This document shows, piece by piece, positions 25,101-36,009 of a stretch of 64,000 bases of DNA. Source of the stretch: Saxidomus purpurata (Eukaryota > Mollusca > Bivalvia > Venerida > Veneridae); assembly GCA_022818135.1 (NCBI GenBank), contig JAFMSR010000018.1, forward strand, positions 24,540,498-24,604,497, in the 5' to 3' direction. The notes under the pieces were generated by a model. That model did not search any database. It was not told where the DNA came from and saw only the letters and a program-made list of their open reading frames with translations. The stretch's first letter is position 1, and the number at the start of each line of letters is the position of its first letter. The translations under genes and the position numbers were made by a program.

Positions 25101-25955
25101 CTGGTTACAGTCCCTTTGAGCTTATGTTTCGACAAGTTATGAATCTTCCTATTGACACTACTCTAATTCCTAGGCCTACCCTGCCTCAATCAGTCAAACA
25201 GTACTTTAATGAGTTAACAAATAGGTTAAAAATCATTTCAGATATTGCCAAATTTAATCAGATAGACAAAAATGCTAAAACAAAGGAAAGACATGATGTT
25301 AAAGCAAAACTCCCTTCTTTTGAAATAGGTGATAAAGTCTTGCTAAAACTAGGTACAGTGCCTCTTGGTCAGTCAGCAAAGCTGACTGATAAACGAGATG
25401 GCCCTTATGTCATTGAGGAGCTAGGTCCTCCATTCACTTATAAAATTAAGCACATACAAAGTAATAAAGTGCATAAATCCCTTGTAAATGCGGCTCGTTT
25501 GACACCTTACATTGAAAGGCAAATACAGCCAGCAGATAATAATGGTCAAATAGACCCTGACCTTGATGTACCGACAAACGAAACGGTGCCAGATCAAGAT
25601 CAAACTGAAATAGACACTGATCTTGATGTACCGAATAATGAAAAGGTACCAGATCCTGTGCAAACTGAATCTCATATTGACAAACCAAGTACTGACAAAA
25701 CAAATGAAAATGTACAGCCTAATGCTGCAGTAAATGCTAAAAAACAAGGCAGGTACAACGTATTATTGATGCCACTCAATCGGCTGGTATTCAGAGATAC
25801 AGTATTGAGTATGATGATTGATTCAAGAAATGGCTTGAAGAAAAGAAAATACCAACTTGTATTATACAAAACTTTCTTAAAACTTACACAAAATTAGGTA
25901 GAAAACGTAAGCGAAAACGCAAGAAGCCACAATGTTTCACACATGCTAATAACTA
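22100..25955 (+). pseudogene. pol: Retroelement Pol: RT, RNase H, integrase
   Basis: Copies the RNA genome and inserts the cDNA. RT spans about 22580-23270: WRFAIDYRKLN block, PFGIRNAP, and catalytic YIDD at 23009-23020. RNase H: TDASGSAIG near 23468, TDLECLAVV, YTDHAALNSL and NADALSR. Integrase: HHCC zinc finger about 24480-24610, DDE core with D near 24688, Tyr instead of Asp at 24869-24871, and E at 24977. The GPY/F motif is near 25396. A 60-bp duplication follows (25550-25669). Breaks: frameshift near 22808, TAA 23063-23065, and a probable frameshift near 25750. After the last, another frame gives a Lys/Arg-rich tail to about 25955 with one further stop. The RT-to-integrase frame is otherwise open for 917 codons. 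Confidence 0.92.
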
Positions 25956-26190
25956 AGCTACTATTGTGTCTACTTGGTAACCATTGACATTTGGGGATTT
26001 GTACTTGGGCCCTATCTCTCCTGTTCTTTACTATCAAAAAAATATAGAATACCCGTAGTGAATCTCAACAGTCTCTCTGTTGCAATTAGTGCTAATTTCT
26101 CTCTCTCGTTTGATTCACTACTGGCATTTTATCATCATTTCCTCACTTTCAGGATTCCCCTCCCTTCGATGGCTACTGGGTTTACTAGTA

Positions 26191-28386
26191 ATGCTGAATG
26201 TTATCCATGTGACTGAAGAAACCAATGCTGTGCTGCAACGCATTAACTATGGTGTAGTGTTTCAATTTACGTCAGAAATTGTACTTGCTCAAGATACATG
26301 GTATCACACTTATGAGGTAGAACTACCAACAATGATTGATATGCCAAGCTTACCTACATGTCAAGCAAATGATAATACTTGTAATGCTATTGCTCATGTG
26401 CTAGCACAACTGAACACTGTTAGAGCTGACACTGCGTCTAAAATGAATGAAACGTTAACAACTACTTTTGATATTGTACCAGAATCTAAAATTCATAAGT
26501 CAAGAAGTAAAAGGTCTTTGCTACCTTTCATTGGTAAGCTGTCTAGAGGGTTGTTTGGAACGGCAACAATGGATGATGTAAATATCCTTGCATCTCACAT
26601 TAACAAATTAACCAAAGTAAACACAAACCTAGCAAAGACTCTTTCGCAATATGAAGAGCATCTTAGTTCCTACATAACCGCTGCTAACTCTAGAATGGAT
26701 AATTTATTAACAGGCATAAAAGACAATATGCTAGCTATAAAATTTATTCAAACTCAGCTGTATGCCACTGAAGTTAACATGCAACAAACTATTGATTATT
26801 CTATGGGCATCTTAGTTGATCAAATACAGGCAGCAAATAGCCTTGTAAATGAATTTGAAGAGATAAAATTAGGTGTATTGGACTTAATGAATGGTAAATT
26901 ATCTCCACTCATTTTTTCAGAAAAAGATATTGAAGATACACTTTTGGAGATCACATCACTTTTACAAACAAAATATACTGGTTTTCATTTGACGATTTCT
27001 AATATTGAAGATGTATACTCAGACTGTAAGTTTTTGTTTACTAGAAAGGACACTAAATTATATGTAACCTTAAAATTCCCAGTTTCCTATTTTGAATCAC
27101 CTCTAAAATTGTATAAAGTCTTGTCTCTTCCTGTGCCAGTAAATTCGTCATCTCCTCATGCAACACAGTTGCTTGATTTGCCTGAATATTTTGCCATTAC
27201 ATCAAATCAACAACATTATACTTCACTTAGTTCAAATGACTTAAATGAATGTTTTGGTAAAACAATTTAGTATTGTTCCAAAAACACTGTATTATTACCC
27301 GTTACTTTTTCATCGTGCAGTCTAGCACTCTATGCAAATAATAAACAAGAAGTAATTGAAAAATGTGATTTCAGATTTGTCCATGATGTTATAAAACCTA
27401 ACATTGTTGAAATTGCCCCCAACTCAGTGTTGTTATATCGTACACCATTGCTGTCAATGGAATGTGCAAAAACACACAAAATGATACAAGGATGTGATTT
27501 TTGTATTTTCAAATTGCCTTGTAGATGCTCACTTTCAACCAATAATTTGTATTTTGTTCCTAGATTAGGATCATGTCACACACATGATGTTAATGTTACT
27601 GTTGTTCATCCCGTTAATCTGGCTGTTTTACAACACTTTTTCAGTACTGCATTTGTTGAAAATATCTTTGCAGACACCACTTTTAAAGACTTAGTAAATG
27701 TCACTGTACCAGAGCTTAAAATGTACCAGCATAAGATATCCAAAGTTTTGGCTGCTGACACTAAACAACATTTAAGTCTTGCAAAAATGGCACAAACGGC
27801 TAAAAAAGATGCTGTTATCTTAAGTTCATTAACAGAACCACTCTTAAATGGTGAAATTACACTAGATACTGATTGGCCTACAATAGACAATATTTTAGTT
27901 TACTGCTCGGTTGGTGCCATTGCCTTGTTAACTATTTCCTTGATAGGAACTGCATGTAAACTTCGTAAACTAGCAATAATAGTAACTACCTTGCAGACCT
28001 GCCATGCATTCGTCACGGAAGTTCCATCATTCATATATACAACACAATCGAATACTGAAAATGAGGACAAAACCTCATCTTTCACTATTTCAAGCAAATT
28101 TTATTCTGCTTTGTGCAATTGTATCTTACATATTAGGCCACTACTTTTTTATTTCTTGGTTTACAAGAATTTTTTTGAAAAGTGCCCATCGGCCGGTCGA
28201 AAAAAAAAAAAGACTACAAGACCTTTTTCAATCACCCAAAAAAGCAAACAGCTAAATTTAATGTCATCTAAAACTAAATTGACAGCTTTGATGTGTGCCG
28301 CTATGGCATGTGATTTGCACAATTATTCCCAAAACCTTTGTTCTCAACTGAGAATTTGTATATGCTTGATAGTGGGTCCGGGGTGA
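26191..28386 (+). pseudogene. env: Retroelement Env, F-like fusion glycoprotein, in-frame TAG
   Basis: Envelope glycoprotein resembling insect errantivirus Env and the baculovirus F protein (class I fusion). The frame is open from 26080; the first ATG is at 26191, inside a hydrophobic signal-like stretch. A pyrimidine-rich acceptor (CACTTTCAG, ends 26152) suggests a spliced env mRNA. A furin-type RSKR is at 26503-26514, followed at once by a hydrophobic fusion-peptide-like segment with LFGT, as in F proteins. A heptad-rich helix follows. TAG at 27268-27270 interrupts the frame, which then stays open to 28386. A transmembrane segment lies at about 27900-27960, with a basic KLRKL stop-transfer. 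The tail after it is unusually long. The frame ends just inside the 28376 insertion. Confidence 0.85.
28061..28255 (+). CDS. Possible accessory ORF overlapping the env tail
   Basis: A 64-codon ORF from ATG 28061 to a TAA at 28253, in a different frame from env. It has a hydrophobic segment (ILLCAIVSYILGHYFFISWF) and then a basic tail (EKKKRLQDLF). It looks more protein-like than the env frame over the same bases, but both are open. An A11 run near 28200 could also hide an indel that links the frames. No family recognised. Confidence 0.35.
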   Translation: MRTKPHLSLFQANFILLCAIVSYILGHYFFISWFTRIFLKSAHRPVEKKKRLQDLFQSPKKANS

Positions 28387-30061
28387 TACGATGTTTTTGG
28401 TCCAAAGTTCGAAACGGAGAAATACCGCGTAACCCCAGGGAGTCGGGAGTGAAAATCGCGGCACTAAGTGGGTTTACAGAAAATTAAATTTAAATTAATT
28501 ATTATTAAATTTAAATTGATTATATTCGGTAGAAATTTGTATACACATGAATTGTCTGTGTGTTGTAAAAAAATCAAATTCAAAAATATTTGCTGACCGA
28601 CGTACATTTATATAGCGTGTTAAATATATTGTATCACCCGAAAAAACTTACTCATAACATTATTTATTCCCAAATAGTAAAATGATCAGACTATCGTCTT
28701 GAGCTACTTGTACATGTCTCAAACTGTCAAAAATATATCGGTCTTTTTAATGCCACGTGCTTTTACTAAGATCAAACGGGCTCTTGGGCGGGCCTTCTTT
28801 GATCTCGTGACACCGCGGCCTTATCTTTTGTAACCTTTAAGATTAAACGAGGTTGCAGAAAACATTATTTTATTCGGCAACAGTTGGAGGAAAATATTTA
28901 CTGGGAAAAAAATCGGCTTTAACAATAAATGACAACCAAACGGACACGCTGAAATGCTGTGATTTTTCTTTATAAGGGACGTTTTGATTTGAGGTTTTGA
29001 TTAAAAAACAGTTGAAACTTTTTTAAAAATTGATTGAGAAATACTTTTCGCATTCACATGGGTGTGATTAGGTGTCAAGGGAGTAAAATTATTTGTGAAG
29101 ACAGGGGGCATGGGGGCCGCTATAGGCCCCCATTGGGGTCAAGGGGCAATGCTCCTGTGGGGGACCAGGGGGCTCCGCCCCCGGAAAACTATGTGTTTTA
29201 GCACCCTAGGAGAATAAAAATGGATTTAAGTCTGTATCAGGGGTCTTGTATGTCCATTTTTGGGGCCAAAAATTCCACAAATTTCAAAGAAAAAAATTAG
29301 CTTAATTTTACTGATTTTCCTTCTATGTATGGCGTATTTTCGGATCCCGGATTTTTGAAGGAAAAAGATTTTCAAAAATATTTTACCGTTTTTGTTACCT
29401 TATTTCACCGTAAATCACGTAATTCATTAGGAGAAATATGCAAAAAACGTGGAAAGAGGGAGGGTACAAAAACAACAATAATTGCTCTGCTCAGCGTTTC
29501 TCCGCGTATTTTAGAGTAGTTAAATAATTTTATCATTTCATAAATTAACAAACAATACTCAGTCAGTGATGCCACATTGCAAACAATTTTAGAATTGACT
29601 GGGTTAGTTTTGTCATCCTTGACAGCTCGCCACCTATTTTTTATATTTACCGCGAGTGACAAATGCCAAGTGGAGAATAAAAATTGACCAATTAATTCAA
29701 ATTTTTAACGGGAATAAATATACATGAATCCTGTTTAATATTATAGGTTGTGCTAAAAATAACTTGTACTTTTTGAAACAATTATATTAAACAACACTCA
29801 TTACGCTTTGATACTCGTAGCGGCACGGATCTATAGTTACGCGATAGCGGAGAATATTACATCGGCGACGATGTTTTTGTGATGTAATTATACCAAAAAC
29901 TAGTTTGTTTTCGCTTTTCTAAATAAAGGCGAAACATGCGATTTTTTTGTATCCCTGTAAAAATCCATCGGGAAAAATAAAAAGTCGAAATCGTAATTTT
30001 ATTTTTTTTCCATTTTAGGAAAAATACGTTCGCCGGTTTTGTAAACCAAGAAATATAAAAG
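28376..30061. mobile_element. 1.69-kb insertion in the retroelement, 6-bp TSD
   Basis: TAGTGG occurs at both edges (28370-28375 and 30062-30067), and the reading frame is continuous across the edges. The insert starts GTCCGGGGTGATACG and ends AATATAAAAG. It contains a GC-rich block at 29104-29185 with GGGGGC and GGGGCTCCGCCCCC hairpins. I see no matching terminal inverted repeats, no long ORF and no poly-A tail, so its class is unassigned. Confidence 0.65.
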
Positions 30062-30441
30062 TAGTGGCCTTAGTAGTGTTATATCAGTACTTCAAATTTA
30101 AGCGTGTTTGTAAACTTTGCTTGGAAGTAACTTGTGGACAGCAGTGTGTACTTGTAGATTTAGTTCAGTTGCCTATGTGTCCTACCCATTTTACAGTCAC
30201 ATTTCCACTGGACTGTAATAATTTACAAGTTAAAGGCCACTTCTTTTCAAAATTACAAGTCTCGTGGCCTGGTTTTGCAACCAAAAACGTATTAACAAAT
30301 AAAGCAGTTGATATTTCAAATCAAATAAAACTCTCTCCTTTCACAGCTGCCAAGTTGCGCTCAATTCTGAAACGCCCATATCATGTCTATATTTATAAGG
30401 TTCATCATGTTATAATGGTACCTTTAACACCAAATGAATAA
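30062..30441 (+). pseudogene. 3' part of env tail or second small ORF, displaced by insertion
   Basis: Open in the same frame as env, ending TAA at 30439-30441. Its left part was cut off by the 28376-30061 insertion. It starts with a hydrophobic run, then a Cys-rich basic segment (KRVCKLCLEVTCGQQC), then a soluble-looking region ending VPLTPNE. A separate left half could begin at ATG 28261, six bases after the stop of the preceding small ORF. It is therefore either the far C-terminus of Env or a separate membrane protein. No recognised family. Confidence 0.45.
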
Positions 30442-30655
30442 ACAACCAAACCAAATTGCATGTACTGGACAAATTTCAAGTGTTTATTTGCCATACCATT
30501 GTCTTTGTTGGATATTTGTAATTATTGTTGTATATATGTTAATTTGTATTGTGATCACATATTTTGTATGCATACATTTGGTAATTGCCTGTATATTTGT
30601 ACATAAATGTACTTTGTTTTTTTCATTTTCAAACTTTGGAGACCAAAGTCTTCGA

Positions 30656-30667
30656 TCAAGGGGGAAA
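30656..30667 (+). other. Candidate polypurine tract
   Basis: ATCAAGGGGGAAAT is the only G-rich purine run near the 3' LTR. LTR homology begins 123 bp further on (30791). Either the true LTR starts here and its first part is missing from the 5' copy, or this is not the plus-strand primer. Confidence 0.4.
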
Positions 30668-30790
30668 TATAATGCCCCATATTTCATTGCATAACTCTTC
30701 ATAACAAATATTATGAAAGTGCCACATAATAACTCATGTCACTACATATGAGTTGAAATAAAATGAAAGTTATGCGAACCAAATTTTGAT

Positions 30791-32017
30791 TGTGTATAAA
30801 GTTCTTTTGTTACATCAGTAAATGTAGAAAAAATGATAAAAAATGAATGTACATAGATTACATGTTTAAACAACAATACTAGTTGTTTTCTAAAAAAAAC
30901 ACATTTTCAGACTTTGGATTAAGATACAGGAAATTAAGCTGTCACTCTTATTACTTAAAATTTTGAGAATTTCCTCTTAAGTGAAATGTGCAATTCAAAA
31001 ATCAACATGGACATTTGGTTTTTGGATTGCTTGACACCTTTTTGTCTAAACTGCAACTTTTAATAAAAGATGCTAATTGACAGCTTGGGAACAAAATCTG
31101 TTCTCCATTGATATTTCATCAGCTTGATTGCAAAGCCATCTGCAAACATCCTTTTAGTGGTGACAACTTTTGCTACCTCAAAAGATTGTTTATTTTGTAA
31201 AGTATAAGCACCATAATTATGTTTGGAGATGTTTGGAAATGGTATAAAAACTGGAGCAAACCTAGAGTCCAGCATAACAATTTTATGCGCTACAAAATAA
31301 AGACTTCCACTCTAGGATTGCTGACTTCATACTTTTATTTCCAGGTATGTTGCATTTTCTATTATTTTTATTGCTGTACAATATGTTTGATTTAATGTTC
31401 TAACATATGATTAGATATTGAATGTATAATTAAAAGAACATTGAAATTATAAGTTATCACATGTTTTGTATTTGACTGCTAAGTAAAGTAATATTTAGAT
31501 ATAAAATGACTTTATACAGTCTAAATTCAATAATCATAGTCTGCATTGCTTATTTTGAAATCATATTGTTTATTTTCTTGATTAAAATCATAATGAATGA
31601 ATTTACTGTATAAGCTTCAGTAGTGTAATCAAATTCAACTTCTGTTGAATTTTCATAATATTGAACAGAATAAGTGTATTTCTAACCTTTTTTTAATGAA
31701 GGCATTTTAGGTATGCTTTTCTACTAAATTGTTTTGAATTGTAAATTGTTGACATGGTCAACCTTTCACTATGCCAGATAAGCGAGTTTAAAAGTAAAAT
31801 GTACTTATTGTTTATTCCCCAAAATAAATGTTTAAGTCAATTATGATTATATAATGTGAATACTGTAACATCTTTGTATTTGATATATAACAATTTTATG
31901 CGCTACCAAATAAAGACTTCAACTCTAGGATTGCTGACTTTATACTTTTATTTCCAGATCTCTGACCCTGTTACGTAAAATAACTCCCTGTTGTACTTGC
32001 GCGTCCTATTCGCGGCA
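30791..32017 (+). repeat. 3' LTR
   Basis: About 1227 bp, uninterrupted, matching the 5' LTR and a third partial copy at 33620-34454. Landmarks: TATAAAA 31243-31249, AATAAA 31296-31301, CAG|GTATGT donor-like junction after 31344, and a TTTATTTCCAG acceptor-like end at 31957. A segment of about 75 bp that ends in TTTATTTCCAG is present twice inside the LTR, about 613 bp apart. The last shared bases are GCGGCATTAAA. Confidence 0.9.
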
Positions 32018-32039
32018 TTAAAAATGAACAATTACATAA

Positions 32040-33119
32040 TATGAATTAGTGCGATTGAAGTAAGCCTTATTCAACCAGAAAAGAACACAAATCAAGCAGC
32101 TGCATATGGTATTGAAGAAAATAAAAATGATCAGTCAGAGATTTAATTTGAAATACGATAATACCTGCAAAGGGACACATTGAGCTGTTACTACACACGT
32201 TTTCATAAAATCAGACCAAGTGATATCACATGGTAATCACTTTTCCGAAGTAGAATGCCTTTCAGAGCATGAAAGACTAACATACTCTAGACAGTTTGTT
32301 TGTAAACATCTTGAGGGTAGTACAGAAGATTCCATAGGGTTTCTATTAAACAAAGTCAGTCCGGAGAATGAAAAACTATTTCAAAAAAGAATACCATAAT
32401 GAAATAGAAATCTTGAATAAGTGATGGATACTGGTCTAGCAAGATTACGTACGTTTTACTACTTGAAGAAAACTTATTAAAAATTAAGAGGATTACTGTA
32501 TATTAAATAATACTGGTGCTGTCTTCGACTAGAAAGGTAGAAAATGCGTGATGTGTCAGTGATAGGGGATCGATGCGAAAAGTTATGAGTAACATATATT
32601 ATATTAGTGTTCGTCCTTGTAAGCCTTGTTACAATATAACAGTAGACCTGACCAACCTTTGACAAATAGTGTTGTTCCCACAATGACTACTTTAAAACAA
32701 GGTATCAGGTACTTAACACCAAAAAACAAGGAAACAAGGTTCCAAAGAAATTGCAAGATGCAAGAAAATACTCGTTTGGGCGAGAGAATCAGACAGTCTG
32801 AGTATGCCAGATGATTTTCTGAAAACACTTGGGTATATGTGAAGCAAAAGTGGCTCGAGCATTTGGTCACTTTTAGGGTAGATATGAAAGCAAAAGGCAC
32901 GCTCCTTGCAATAAAACAAGTTAAAAATACCTAACAGGTGTTCATAAAAACATTGTATAATTTCCAGCATTGTCGATTTGCATTACGGTGGAAAATACAA
33001 GAAGAAAGTATTTAGCACAAAATTTGACAATTACTTTGTAAGAAAATGTCTGTCACAGCCTGTTACAGCCCCAATATACAGACATACTTTTGACAGGACA
33101 CTTACAGATGATTTAAGTG
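32040..33119 (+). other. Coding-like fragments between two LTRs, unidentified
   Basis: Several plus-strand stretches read like protein without a long ORF: 32051-32148 (LIQPEKNTNQAAAYGIEENK), 32188-32398 (HFSEVECLSEHERLTYSRQF, then 35 further residues to a stop), 32626-32814 (VVPTMTTLKQGIRYLTP) and 32978-33119 (KVFSTKFDNYFVRKCLSQPV, open into the gap). They could be the remains of a second retroelement's interior, or host exons. No family recognised. Confidence 0.3.
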
Positions 33120-33619
33120 NNNNNNNNNNNNNNNNNNNNNNNNNNNNNNNNNNNNNNNNNNNNNNNNNNNNNNNNNNNNNNNNNNNNNNNNNNNNNNNNN
33201 NNNNNNNNNNNNNNNNNNNNNNNNNNNNNNNNNNNNNNNNNNNNNNNNNNNNNNNNNNNNNNNNNNNNNNNNNNNNNNNNNNNNNNNNNNNNNNNNNNNN
33301 NNNNNNNNNNNNNNNNNNNNNNNNNNNNNNNNNNNNNNNNNNNNNNNNNNNNNNNNNNNNNNNNNNNNNNNNNNNNNNNNNNNNNNNNNNNNNNNNNNNN
33401 NNNNNNNNNNNNNNNNNNNNNNNNNNNNNNNNNNNNNNNNNNNNNNNNNNNNNNNNNNNNNNNNNNNNNNNNNNNNNNNNNNNNNNNNNNNNNNNNNNNN
33501 NNNNNNNNNNNNNNNNNNNNNNNNNNNNNNNNNNNNNNNNNNNNNNNNNNNNNNNNNNNNNNNNNNNNNNNNNNNNNNNNNNNNNNNNNNNNNNNNNNNN
33601 NNNNNNNNNNNNNNNNNNN
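33120..33619. other. 500-N assembly gap
   Basis: Exactly 500 N, a conventional size for a gap of unknown length. It hides the left part of the third LTR. Open frames across it are artefacts. Confidence 0.99.
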
Positions 33620-34454
33620 AGATTGTTTATTTTGTAAAGTATAAGCACCATAATTATGTTTGGAGATGTTTGGAAATGGTATAAAAACTGGAGCAAACCT
33701 AGAGTCCAGCATAACAATTTTATGCGCTACAAAATAAAGACTTCCACTCTAGGATTGCTGACTTCATACTTTTATTTCCAGGTATGTTGCATTTTCTATT
33801 ATTTTTATTGCTGTACAATATGTTTGATTTAATGTTCTAACATATGATTAGATATTGAACATATAATTAAAAGAACATTGAAATTATAAGTTATGACATG
33901 TTTCGTATTAGACTGCTAGGCAAAGTAATATTTAGATATAAAATGACTTTATACAGTCTAAATTCAATAATCATAGTCTGCATTGCTTATTTTGAAATCA
34001 TATTGTTTATTTTCTTGATTAAAATCATAATTAATGAATTTACTGTATAAGCTTCAGTAGTGTAATCAAATTCAACTTCTGTTGATTTTTCATAATATTG
34101 AACAGAATAAGTGTATTTTTAACCTTTTAAATGAAGGCATTTTTTTAGGTATGCTTTTCTACTAAATTGTTTGAATTGTAAAATGTTGACATGGTCAACC
34201 TTTCACTATGCCAGATAAGCGAGTTTAAAAGTAAAATGTACTTATTGTTTATTCCCCAAAATAAATGTTTAAGTCAATTATGATTATATAATGTGAAAAC
34301 TGTAACATCTTTGTATTTGATATATAACAATTTTATGCGCTACAAAATAAAGACTTCAACTCTAGGATTGCTGACTTTATACTTTTATTTCCAGATCTCT
34401 GACCCTGTTACGTAAAATAACTCCCGGTTGTACTTGCACGCCTTATTCGCGGCA
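33620..34454 (+). repeat. Third LTR copy, left part lost in assembly gap
   Basis: Right portion of the same LTR, beginning directly after the N block and ending GCGGCATTAAAC. It keeps the TATA box (33680-33686), AATAAA (33733-33738), CAG|GTATGT after 33781 and the acceptor-like end at 34394. It shares some variants with the 3' LTR (CCATAATTATG) and others with the 5' LTR (TTTCGTATTAGACTG). It could be a solo LTR or the far LTR of a second element sharing the middle LTR. Confidence 0.9.
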
Positions 34455-34559
34455 TTAAACATAGAATCATTATTTTCTACAATTTAACCACTTGATTTCA
34501 TAAAAGCATGATGCGTTCAAAACATCAATATGCTTTAATTTAGTTAGGTGGGTGGGGTA

Positions 34560-34690
34560 CTCGCGTTATATACGTGTTATTCAAGAAAACAGCGGCCGAT
34601 GATCAGACTGCGTTATAAAGAGTCTCACTTATAACGCGGTCTGACCAATTGGACCCCGACTACCGCGTTATAACGGGGTTGCAGTGTAGT
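34560..34690. repeat. GCGTTATAA repeat block
   Basis: CTGCGTTATAAAGAG, CTTATAACGCGGTCTGACC and CCGCGTTATAACGGGG occur close together in direct and inverted orientation, ending GGGTTGCAGTGTA. Looks like the end of a dispersed element, next to the third LTR. Confidence 0.4.
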
Positions 34691-34855
34691 TCATAAAAAA
34701 TAGGGATCCCAGAGGAACACCCAGCTGACAGAATTAGTGTCCCTCACTAAAATCCTGGGACCCCGTTAGTGTCAAGGCCTGCTTTAATATTTTGGGGTAA
34801 GTTCTGTATGAACCATGTAACAGTTATTCACTCTCAATATATTGCAATACATATC

Positions 34856-35605
34856 CAGGGATTGGCCCAGACTCAGATTTTAGGGAGAAGTGACTTCTCC
34901 CTCTTGGAAAAATAGGGAGAAGTTTGTAGGAACAGAGAGAAGTGAGACACATCTGCTTTAATTTTACCAGGGTCCGTATATTACGTAATATACGGACCAT
35001 GATTTTACAGATTAACTTTCATGATGGTTAACAATATAGTCAATATTTCATATATTAAAAACATTTGTTAAATGTATAATCATTTTTAATTATATCTCTT
35101 TCATAATTGATAACGTCCGAAATTTTGATTATCCGAAAATCGGTACAGATTCGTTATTTCGTAGTTGTTTTCTTTGGTTAAAAAATTAAAATAAGTCAAA
35201 TGTTTTAATAATTTCTTCACTCAACATCATCTAAATGTTAATTTTAACTGCTAACGGTGTACAAAAACTGAAGTGGCAAGTATCATGTGTATTTTGAATA
35301 CACGGAGAGGTGTCAAAAATTTGGCAGACGTCTGAGGCAATAAATGAAAAGTGCAACAAATATCATGTATTTAGGGCAGAATGATTATTGATTTGTTTGA
35401 AGTGTTGTTTATTCAAGTTAGTATATATTTTGGCGCCTATATTTTCTATGCTGACTACTCGCCAGACAGATAATTGAGTCAAAGGTCAAATTACGTCATC
35501 GGAATTTCGGCGGCGACTTTGATTTCGCTTTGTTCTGCAGAATAGGCGAAGTGGGACATGTCAGAGCGACTTCTTCGCTCTAGTCGCCCCCTCGGCCGAT
35601 CCCTG
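34856..35605. mobile_element. hAT5-like non-autonomous element, 5-bp TSD
   Basis: Ends CAGGGATTGGCC and GGCCGATCCCTG are inverted; ATATC flanks both sides (34851-34855, 35606-35610). The flanking sequence, without the element, is found on the minus strand near 59530-59450 (CAATATATTGCAATA then CAATACAGTGC). This paralogous empty site supports the boundaries. CAGGG termini with a 5-bp TSD suggest the hAT5 group. No transposase ORF. Confidence 0.68.
34971..34998. repeat. Perfect 28-bp palindrome
   Basis: Self-complementary without mismatch or spacer: GGTCCGTATATTAC followed by its exact complement GTAATATACGGACC. Inside the hAT5-like element. Confidence 0.9.
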
Positions 35606-36009
35606 ATATCACAATACAGTGCTGCATACTGCAATTTATCGCATTACAAAATTTCTGGCAATACCAATCCCTTATTAAAAAGCTAGGTCATCAGGTCAAT
35701 TCCAAGAAAAACTCAGAAGTCACATTTCATAGCCAATCATCATGTAAATTAGTGAGAATGTTTGTCTTTATGATACATTTATATAGTTTTATATGAATTT
35801 TAGACACATTGGGTCATAAGTAACAGGGCTTTTCATCAGGAAATTTGGAAGAGGCCTTGGCCTTTCAATTTGGGAAATTCATGCGCGATGAAAGTCCATT
35901 TTGGGAAAAGATTTACAATAATATTTTCCGTTATGGGACATTGTCAGAGTCAACTTGAAGTCGAAATAAATTTACCTCCCCTGAGACACGGACTAAAATC
36001 CAGGCCCAG

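Larger units (their letters stand above)
18389..32017 (+). mobile_element. Envelope-bearing Ty3/Gypsy LTR retroelement, defective
   Basis: Order on the plus strand: LTR (18389-20738), leader, gag (20768), protease, RT, RNase H, integrase (to about 25955), env (26191), PPT-like tract (30656-30667), LTR (30791-32017). The gag-pro-pol-env order, GPY/F integrase tail and F-like env make this a retrovirus-like Gypsy element. About 8 differences are visible by eye in the last 160 bp of the two LTRs, so it is not a recent insertion. Lesions: TGA 21242, frameshift near 22095, frameshift near 22808, TAA 23063, frameshift near 25750, TAG 27268, integrase D-to-Y at 24869, and two large insertions (19183-20292 and 28376-30061). 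No clear target-site duplication was found; the outer edge of the 5' LTR is uncertain. Confidence 0.93.

Noticed and set aside
25421..25869. Minus-strand frames opposite the Pol tail
   Set aside because: Antisense shadows of an AT-rich coding region.
33117..33717. Long open frames across 33120-33619
   Set aside because: They consist of N and have no meaning.
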